Positions 58,815 to 64,000 of a stretch of DNA of 64,000 bases are shown here, in pieces (the first letter of the stretch is position 1; each line of letters begins with the position of its first letter). Source of the DNA: Comamonadaceae bacterium (GTDB lineage: Bacteria; Pseudomonadota; Gammaproteobacteria; Burkholderiales; Burkholderiaceae_C); NCBI GenBank assembly GCA_009996515.1, contig JAACZV010000001.1, forward strand, positions 1-64,000, in the 5' to 3' direction. The translations under genes were made by a program, and so were the position numbers. A model generated the notes under the pieces. The model made no database searches, was not told the origin of the DNA, and worked only from the letters and a program-made list of their open reading frames with translations.

Positions 58815-60896
58815 TCAAGCTCGATCCGAATTCAGCTCCTGCAACCAGGCCAGCGCCTCGGCCTCATTCGCCACCGGCGTCATCGGCGGCAGCGCGGCGC
58901 GCAGGCGGCGGCCGTAGTTCATGCCCGCCATGCGCGGGTCGCACACCACCAGCAGGCCGCGGTCGGTCTCGGTGCGGATCAGGCGTCCGGCGCCCTGCTT
59001 CAACGCGATCGCCGCTTCGGCGACGAAATACTCCGCGAAGGCGTTGCGGCCCTGCGCCTCCAGGCGCTGCACGCGCGCCTCCACCAGCGGGTCGTTGGGT
59101 GGCGGGAAGGGCAGCTTGTCGATGACGACGCATTGCAGCGCATCGCCCGGCACATCGATGCCCTCCCAGAAGCTGGCCGATCCCACCAGCACGGCCCGCG
59201 GGTTGTCCAGGAAGCGCTGCAGCAGCACGCGCTTCGGGGCGGCGCCCTGCTGCAGCACGGCGATGGCGTCGCCGCCCTCCTCGAAGCGCTCGCGCAGCGC
59301 GTCGGCCACGGCCTGCAGATTGCGCAGCGTCGTCGTCAGCACGAAGCTGCGGCCGCCCAGGGCGCGGGCCAGGCGCGAGGCCAGCAGCGCGACGCTGGCC
59401 GGGTGGCTGGGCTCACTCGGCTTGGGGAAGCCGCGCGGCACGTACAGCCGCGCGTTGGCCGGGTAGTCGAAGGGGCTGCCGACGCGCAACACCTCGGCGT
59501 CGGTGAGGCCGGCGGGCTCGGTGAACCAGGTCAGGCCCTCGTCGTCACCCAAGGTGGCGGACGTGAACACCCAGGCCTTGGGCGGCCCTTCCAGCTGCTG
59601 CTGCATCGCCTCGCGGATGTCCAGCGGCGACTGGACCAGGCGCGCCGCATGCGGGCCTATGTCTATCCAGCGCACATCGCCCGGGTCGGGCTCGGCGGCG
59701 AAGGTCCGGGCCAGGTCGCGCAGCTCCTGGGCGCGCTCGCACAGCCGGGCGAAGTCGGGCGCGGCCTCGCGCACGGCGGTCAAGGCCTCCAGCGCCGCGG
59801 CCGTCGCGGCCTCGACACCGGCCAGCGCCGCCGCGAAGCCCGGCTGGGCCGCCCTCTCCTTCCAGCCCAGCTTGAGCATGCCGCGCAGCTCGCGGCCCGC
59901 GGTGGCCAGCGGGCCGGCGGCCGCTAGCCGCAGCTCGCGCGCGGCCTTCTCGATGCCGCCGTGCAAGGCCTGCCAGTCGTGCACGCCACGCGCATGGGCC
60001 AGGCCCTGGGCCAGCAGGTCGCGGCCGAAGTCCAGCAGCGCCGCCGTGCCCAGCAGCGTGCCGAGGAATTGCACGCCCGCCTCGGCGAGCTGGTGGGCCT
60101 CGTCGAAGATGGCGATCTCGACGCTGGGCAGCAGCTCGGCGACGCCGCTGTCGCGCAGCGTCATGTCGGCGAAGAACAGATGATGGTTGACGACCACCAC
60201 ATCGGCCTCCATGGCCTCGCGCCGCGCCTTGACGACGTAGCAGGCCTTCCAGTCCGGGCAGTCCTGGCCCAGGCAGTTCTCGCGGCTGGAGCTGACGATG
60301 GGAATGATGGGCGAGCGCTCGTCCAGGCCGTCGATCTCGGCGAAGTCGCCGCTGGCCGTGCCCAGCGCCCAGCGCTCGATGCGGGCCAGCGACAGCGCCG
60401 TGCGGCGGTCCGGGAACTCGCCGGACAGGCGCGCCTCCTTCATGCGGTGCAGGCAGAGATAGCTGCTGCGCCCCTTCAGCAGGGCCAGGCGCACGGGCGT
60501 GTTCAGCGCCTTGGTCAGCCGCGGCAGGTCGCGCAGGAAGAGCTGGTCCTGCAGGCTCTTGGTGGCCGTGCTGATCAGCGCGCGGCTGCCGGCCAGCAGG
60601 GCCGGCACGAGATAGGCGAAGGTCTTGCCCACGCCCGTGCCGGCCTCGACGACCAGGGCCTGGCGGCGGCTCAGCGCGCGGGCCACGGCGCGCGTCATCT
60701 GCAGCTGCGGCTCGCGCGGCTTGTAGCCCGGGTCCAGGCGCGCCAGCGGGCCGTCGACATCGAAGGCCGCCAGCACGGCCTGCTCCAGTTCGTCGGCGAG
60801 TGGCCCAGGGCTTGGCGGGCTGCCGCCGTCCAGCGCATCCAGCCAGTCGTCGAGATCGGCATCCGGCGGATTCAACGCCTCGATGGCAGTCGTCAT
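58815..60896 (-). CDS. dinG: ATP-dependent DNA helicase, DinG/YoaA family
   Basis: A 693-residue XPD-like superfamily 2 helicase. Walker A is EAGTGVGKTFAYLVPALL near residues 82-99. The iron-sulfur cysteines lie in SSRENCLGQDCPDWKACYVV, and FDEAHQLAE is the DEAH box. The C-terminal motor has FWEGIDVPGDALQ and QGAGRLIRTETDRGLLVV. No N-terminal exonuclease domain is present. These enzymes unwind R-loops and damaged forks 5' to 3'. The next gene upstream on the same strand, a small YdcH-like gene, lies 99 bases away. Confidence 0.93.
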   Translation of the reverse strand: MTTAIEALNPPDADLDDWLDALDGGSPPSPGPLADELEQAVLAAFDVDGPLARLDPGYKPREPQLQMTRAVARALSRRQALVVEAGTGVGKTFAYLVPALLAGSRALISTATKSLQDQLFLRDLPRLTKALNTPVRLALLKGRSSYLCLHRMKEARLSGEFPDRRTALSLARIERWALGTASGDFAEIDGLDERSPIIPIVSSSRENCLGQDCPDWKACYVVKARREAMEADVVVVNHHLFFADMTLRDSGVAELLPSVEIAIFDEAHQLAEAGVQFLGTLLGTAALLDFGRDLLAQGLAHARGVHDWQALHGGIEKAARELRLAAAGPLATAGRELRGMLKLGWKERAAQPGFAAALAGVEAATAAALEALTAVREAAPDFARLCERAQELRDLARTFAAEPDPGDVRWIDIGPHAARLVQSPLDIREAMQQQLEGPPKAWVFTSATLGDDEGLTWFTEPAGLTDAEVLRVGSPFDYPANARLYVPRGFPKPSEPSHPASVALLASRLARALGGRSFVLTTTLRNLQAVADALRERFEEGGDAIAVLQQGAAPKRVLLQRFLDNPRAVLVGSASFWEGIDVPGDALQCVVIDKLPFPPPNDPLVEARVQRLEAQGRNAFAEYFVAEAAIALKQGAGRLIRTETDRGLLVVCDPRMAGMNYGRRLRAALPPMTPVANEAEALAWLQELNSDRA

Positions 60897-60995
60897 GGCT
60901 GCCTCATCCAGCGGCCAGCATGGAGCCGGCTTGGCCGGGCCATCGCCGGCGCGCCCTCGAAGGGAGCCGGCGAAGCGGGTAGGCGGTGAGCCGGT

Positions 60996-61199
60996 TCATG
61001 CGGGTTCATCGGGCTCTGTGGCGGCCTCCAGCCGGGCGATCAGGTCGCGCAGCACCAGGCGGCGCTTCTTCAGGCGCTGCAGCGCCAGTTCGTCCACCGG
61101 CGACTGCCCGGCGAGGCGATCGATCATCGCGTCGAGGTCCGCATGCTCCATGCGCAGCTCGATGAGGCGCCGCGGCAACGAGTGAAGTTGTTCATCCAT
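60996..61199 (-). CDS. YdcH family (DUF465) small coiled-coil protein
   Basis: A 67-residue, all-helical charged protein, MDEQLHSLPRRLIELRMEHA followed by DLDAMIDRLAGQSPVDELAL and LKKRRLVLRDLIARLE. This is the DUF465 pattern of two antiparallel helices. Function unknown. It is divergent from the PP2C gene across a 71-base gap. A Cys/Arg-rich longer reading to 61235 is rejected because ATG 61199 gives the family start. Confidence 0.85.
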   Translation of the reverse strand: MDEQLHSLPRRLIELRMEHADLDAMIDRLAGQSPVDELALQRLKKRRLVLRDLIARLEAATEPDEPA

Positions 61200-61257
61200 C
61201 CGAAGGTTTCTGGCGCAGGTGGCGGGGGCGCGCAAGCTTGTCGGGCCCGCCGCCCAG

Positions 61258-61263
61258 TATAGT
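61258..61263 (+). promoter_or_regulatory. Candidate -10 element of the PP2C gene
   Basis: TATAGT ends only seven bases before the ATG at 61271, so transcription would start at or next to the start codon. No ribosome-binding site is visible. The -35 is unclear. Confidence 0.4.
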
Positions 61264-61270
61264 TTTCGGC

Positions 61271-62041
61271 ATGCCGCCTCCCACCGCCGCCGGATTCCGA
61301 CTCAACGCTGCCACCGGCACCCATCGCGGCGACCGCACCTACCAGCAGGACCAGGTGGCCGTGTTCGCCCACCCGCGCGTCGAGGGCTGCGTGATGGGCA
61401 TCGTGGCCGACGGCATGGGGGGCAAGAGCGGCGGCCGCAAGGCCGCCGACCAGGTCGTGCTGACCGCGCGCCAGCTGTTCGAGCGCTACTCGCCCGAGGA
61501 TGAATCACCCGCCGAGCTGCTGGGCCAGATCGTGTCGGAGGCCCATCTGATGATCCGGCTGACGGCCATCTCCGCGGAGGAGGAGCCCCACAGCACCATC
61601 GCCGGCTTCGTCATCACGGGCGACCGTTGCGCGCACTGGATCCATTCCGGCGACTCGCGCATCTACTGGTTCCGCGGCGCCGGCATCGTCAAGCGCTCCA
61701 TGGACCATTCCTATGTGCAGCGCCTGGTCGACGAAGGCCAGCTGACCGAAGCCGAAGCCAGCTCGCACCCGCAGAGCAATCTGCTGACCGCCTGCCTGGG
61801 CACGGTGCAGGACCCCACCTCCACCGCCGAGCGCTTCGAAGGCCTGGAGGTGGGCGACACGCTGATGTGCTGCAGCGACGGCCTGTGGCACTACTTCACC
61901 GCCCAGGAGCTGGGCAGCGTGCTGCACAGCCTGCCACCGCGCGAAGCCGCCGAGCTGCTGGTCAGCAAGGCCCGCCAGCGCGCACGCGGCGGCGGCGACA
62001 ACCTGTCCATCGCCATCGTCAAGCTCGAAAGCCTCGACTGA
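61271..62041 (+). CDS. PP2C-family serine/threonine protein phosphatase
   Basis: A 256-residue metal-dependent phosphatase. The motifs are in order: GDRTYQQDQVAVF near residues 19-31, GIVADGMGGKSGG (metal Asp) near 44-56, HSGDSRIYW, LLTACLGTVQ, CCSDGLWHY and GGDNLSIAIVKL. Stand-alone bacterial PP2C enzymes usually oppose Hanks-type kinases or act in type VI secretion control; no kinase gene is nearby. No regulatory or membrane domain is present. It may be translated without a leader. Confidence 0.92.
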   Translation: MPPPTAAGFRLNAATGTHRGDRTYQQDQVAVFAHPRVEGCVMGIVADGMGGKSGGRKAADQVVLTARQLFERYSPEDESPAELLGQIVSEAHLMIRLTAISAEEEPHSTIAGFVITGDRCAHWIHSGDSRIYWFRGAGIVKRSMDHSYVQRLVDEGQLTEAEASSHPQSNLLTACLGTVQDPTSTAERFEGLEVGDTLMCCSDGLWHYFTAQELGSVLHSLPPREAAELLVSKARQRARGGGDNLSIAIVKLESLD

Positions 62042-62045
62042 TCGC

Positions 62046-62624
62046 TCAGTGCGGCGGCCTGGGCGCCGAGGCCGCCCCCGGCAAGGGCAGCGGCGCCGCC
62101 GGCGGCTTGCTGCGGCTCTTCTCCCTGGCCGCATGGGCGGCAATGCGCTGCTGCTGACGCTGCTCCCGCTCGCGGGCCCGCTCGCGGCGCCGGGCCGCCT
62201 CGGCTTCGGCCTGGCGCTCGGCCTGCTGCTGGGCCTGCGCGGCCTGCTCCGGGCTCAGCGCGCGAGCCGGCTGCGAGGGCGGCCGGGTCGGCGATGGCGC
62301 AGCCACCAGGCGCTCGCGGCGCGGCTCCTGGGCCGCGGCCTGCTCGCGTTCGCGCACCCGCTGCGTCTGCGCCTCGGCACGCTCGCGGCGCTCCTGGGCG
62401 GCCAGCTCATGCTCACGCCGCACCAGCGGCGCCAGTGCATCGTGGCGGCGCTGGCGCAGCTCTTCGAGGCAGGCCGAGACGCTGAAGCGCTGTTCGCATT
62501 CGGCCTGCTCACGCGCGAAGCGCTGCTCCAGCGCACTGCGCTGGGCGGCCACCTCGGCACGCGTCGCGGGCTGTGCCGAAGCGACCGCCGCGCCGAACAG
62601 CAGGATCAGGGCTGACGACTTCAT
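62046..62624 (-). CDS. Exported coiled-coil protein of unknown function
   Basis: A 192-residue protein with a clear signal peptide (MKSSALILLFGAAVASAQPA, cleavage near residue 18). The mature part opens with a helix containing two Cys (ECEQRFSVSACLEELRQRRH) that could form a disulfide. It continues as a highly charged coiled coil rich in Arg, Glu, Gln and Ala (about 75-170) and ends in a Pro/Ala tail. I do not recognise a named domain. Its ATG overlaps the zapE stop (ATGA), so it is translated with zapE and may relate to division or envelope. Confidence 0.7.
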   Translation of the reverse strand: MKSSALILLFGAAVASAQPATRAEVAAQRSALEQRFAREQAECEQRFSVSACLEELRQRRHDALAPLVRREHELAAQERRERAEAQTQRVREREQAAAQEPRRERLVAAPSPTRPPSQPARALSPEQAAQAQQQAERQAEAEAARRRERAREREQRQQQRIAAHAAREKSRSKPPAAPLPLPGAASAPRPPH

Positions 62625-63721
62625 GTCAGCGAAGTATCGACCTCGCGGCGCGCCAGGGCCAGGTATTCGGCCGAACGCATCTCCTGCAGCCGCGACACCG
62701 TGCGCGGGAACTCATGGGCCAGCGGGCCTTCCGTGTAGAGCGCTTCGGCCGGCACGGCGGCCGAGATGATGAGCTTGACGCGGCGGTCGTAGAGCACGTC
62801 CACCAGCCAGGTGAAGCGGCGCGCCTCGCTGGCCAGGCGCACGGGCATCTCGGGCACCTCGGACAGGATGACGGTGTGGAACTGGCTGGCCAGCTCCAGG
62901 TAGTCGTTCTGCGAGCGCGGGCCGCCGCAAAGGGTGGCGAAGTCGAACCAGACCACGCCGCCCGCGCGCCGCCGTGCATAGATCGCGCGGTGCTCGATCA
63001 TGAGCTTGCGGTCCTCGTCCTTGGCCTCGGCCAGCGACTCGAAGGCCTGGGTGAGCGCGGCCTCGGTCTGGTCGTTCAAGGGCGTCAGGTAGAGGTTCAT
63101 GTCCTCCAGCGTGCGGCGCCGGTAGTCGGTGCCGGCGTCGACGTTGATGACCTCGAGGTGGTCCTTCAGCAGCTCGATGGCCGGCAGGATGCGGTCGCGG
63201 TGCAGGCCGTTGGGATAGAGCTCGTCGGGATGGAAGTTGGACGTCGTGACGATGGAGACGCGGTTGCGAAACAGCGCGTCCAGCAGCCGGTGCAGGATCA
63301 TCGCGTCGGTCACGTCGGCGACGTGGAACTCGTCGAAGCAGATCAGCCGGAAGCGCCGCGCGATGCGCTTGCCCAGCTCCTCCAGCGGGTCGGCAATGCC
63401 CTTCAACTCCTGCAGCTCGCGGTGCACCTCGCGCATGAACTCGTGGAAGTGCAGCCGCGTCTTGCGCGTCAGCGGCACGGCCTGGAAGAAGCAGTCCATC
63501 AGGAAGCTCTTGCCCCGGCCCACACCGCCGTACATGTAGACGCCGCGCGGAATGGGCGGCCGCACCAGCAGCTTGGTCACCGCATTGCTGCGGCGAGCCT
63601 TGTAGGCGGCCCACTCGTCCTGGCAGCGCTGCAGGGCCTCGATGGCGCGCAGCTGCGCGGCGTCGGCCTTGAAGCCGCGCTCGGCGAGGGTTTGCTGGTA
63701 GAGCTCAGTGACGGAGGTCAT
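62621..63721 (-). CDS. zapE: Cell division protein ZapE (AFG1-like ATPase)
   Basis: A 366-residue AAA-type ATPase. Walker A is GVYMYGGVGRGKSFLMDCFF near residues 61-80, Walker B is RLICFDEFHVADVTDA, and a sensor-like IVTTSNFHPDELYPNGL follows. In E. coli ZapE associates with the Z-ring and is needed under stress; mitochondrial AFG1 aids quality control of respiratory proteins. It lies between lpdA, from which a strong terminator separates it, and the exported coiled-coil gene it overlaps. Confidence 0.94.
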   Translation of the reverse strand: MTSVTELYQQTLAERGFKADAAQLRAIEALQRCQDEWAAYKARRSNAVTKLLVRPPIPRGVYMYGGVGRGKSFLMDCFFQAVPLTRKTRLHFHEFMREVHRELQELKGIADPLEELGKRIARRFRLICFDEFHVADVTDAMILHRLLDALFRNRVSIVTTSNFHPDELYPNGLHRDRILPAIELLKDHLEVINVDAGTDYRRRTLEDMNLYLTPLNDQTEAALTQAFESLAEAKDEDRKLMIEHRAIYARRRAGGVVWFDFATLCGGPRSQNDYLELASQFHTVILSEVPEMPVRLASEARRFTWLVDVLYDRRVKLIISAAVPAEALYTEGPLAHEFPRTVSRLQEMRSAEYLALARREVDTSLT

Positions 63722-63735
63722 GCGAAGGGATCATC

Positions 63736-63767
63736 AAAAAAAAGGGGCGACTGCTGGGCCGCCCCTT
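63736..63767 (-). terminator. Rho-independent terminator of lpdA
   Basis: Minus strand AAGGGGCG and CGCCCCTT arms around a ten-base loop, followed by a run of eight T. It begins about 20 bases after the lpdA stop and ends 14 bases before the zapE start. Confidence 0.92.
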
Positions 63768-63785
63768 CTCGTTGGCATCGCCGGA

Positions 63786-64000
63786 TCAGAAGTTCAGCGT
63801 GCGCTTGTCGACGGCCAGCGCCGCTTCCTTGGTCGCCTCGGACAGCGAAGGGTGGGCGTGGCAGATGCGGGCGATGTCCTCGGCCGAGGCCTTGAACTCC
63901 ATCGCGACGACGGCTTCCGAGATCAGCTCGGACGCGAACGGGCCGATGATGTGCACGCCCAGGATCTCGTCGGTCTTGGCGTCGGCCAGGAACTTGACGA
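63786..64000 (-). CDS. lpdA: Dihydrolipoyl dehydrogenase, C-terminal end (partial)
   Basis: The last 70 or so residues of an FAD-disulfide oxidoreductase; the gene continues beyond the right edge. Translated from the minus strand it reads [20 protein letters not shown], then [20 protein letters not shown] and [28 protein letters not shown] holds the catalytic His-Glu pair of the dimer interface. This is the E3 subunit of pyruvate or 2-oxoglutarate dehydrogenase; next to zapE it is most likely the 2-oxoglutarate version in Burkholderiales. Its terminator follows. Confidence 0.93.
   Translation of the reverse strand, partial: VKFLADAKTDEILGVHIIGPFASELISEAVVAMEFKASAEDIARICHAHPSLSEATKEAALAVDKRTLNF

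Overview
The window reads as a slice of the chromosome of a GC-rich betaproteobacterium, most likely Burkholderiales in the Rubrivivax/Roseateles/Leptothrix neighbourhood. I base this on gene order and protein resemblance (rpsF-priB-rpsR-rplI-dnaB, a Fur-type hemP, hisZ-purA-phosphoribosyltransferase beside hflKC, lpdA next to zapE). No database search was possible. I see no insertion sequences, prophage, integrase, CRISPR array or rRNA. Almost all DNA is coding, genes often overlap by 1-4 bases, and the larger gaps are the interesting places.

Layout. 1-4.3 kb (+): the end of an RND efflux adaptor, its inner-membrane pump, a small DUF2892 membrane protein and a methyltransferase. 4.4-7.5 kb (-): rpsF, priB, rpsR, rplI, dnaB, with a sigma70-like promoter and a candidate S6:S18 leader before rpsF. 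7.7-14.6 kb: a sodium:solute symporter with an EF-hand-like insert, ppsA, a divergent HD-GYP protein and ppsR, the regulator of PpsA. 14.6-17.1 kb: an EamA transporter, a DUF2325 protein and hemP under a Fur box. 17.1-31.9 kb (-): one very long envelope/translation cluster, read as rpsB, tsf, pyrH, frr, uppS, cdsA, dxr, rseP, bamA, skp, lpxD, fabZ, lpxA, lpxB, rnhB and a SpoU methyltransferase. 32.2-34.9 kb (+): an FAD oxidoreductase and the bifunctional NAD(P)HX repair enzyme. 34.9-37.2 kb (-): rnr, divergent from tRNA-Leu(CAG). 37.6-53.8 kb (-): ndk, rlmN, pilW, a rodZ-like gene, ispG, hisS, yfgM, bamB, der, hfq, hflX, hflK, hflC, a DUF2065 gene, hisZ, purA and a phosphoribosyltransferase. 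53.8-64 kb: rluB/scpB, rluD divergent from bamD, dinG, a YdcH-like gene divergent from a PP2C phosphatase, a periplasmic coiled-coil protein, zapE and the end of lpdA.

Functionally, much of the window builds the envelope. Isoprenoid precursors (dxr, ispG) and uppS supply the lipid carrier, cdsA supplies phospholipid, and lpxA/B/D with fabZ supply lipid A and acyl chains. bamA/B/D with skp assemble outer-membrane proteins, and rseP handles envelope stress. The rest is translation, replication and nucleotide metabolism. ppsA and ppsR form an enzyme-regulator pair around PEP synthesis.

The least ordinary material is non-coding. Three intergenic regions, each just 3' of a protein gene on the same strand (symporter, phosphoribosyltransferase, bamD), are almost completely tiled by hairpins. 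Two of them share conserved linker sequences while their stems differ by paired, compensating changes. Beside one of them the 3' end of tRNA-Leu and its terminator form a long inverted repeat. Other points to check are a perfect DnaA box abutting the dnaB start, a Fur box placed so that hemP mRNA would be leaderless, and an EF-hand loop inside the symporter.
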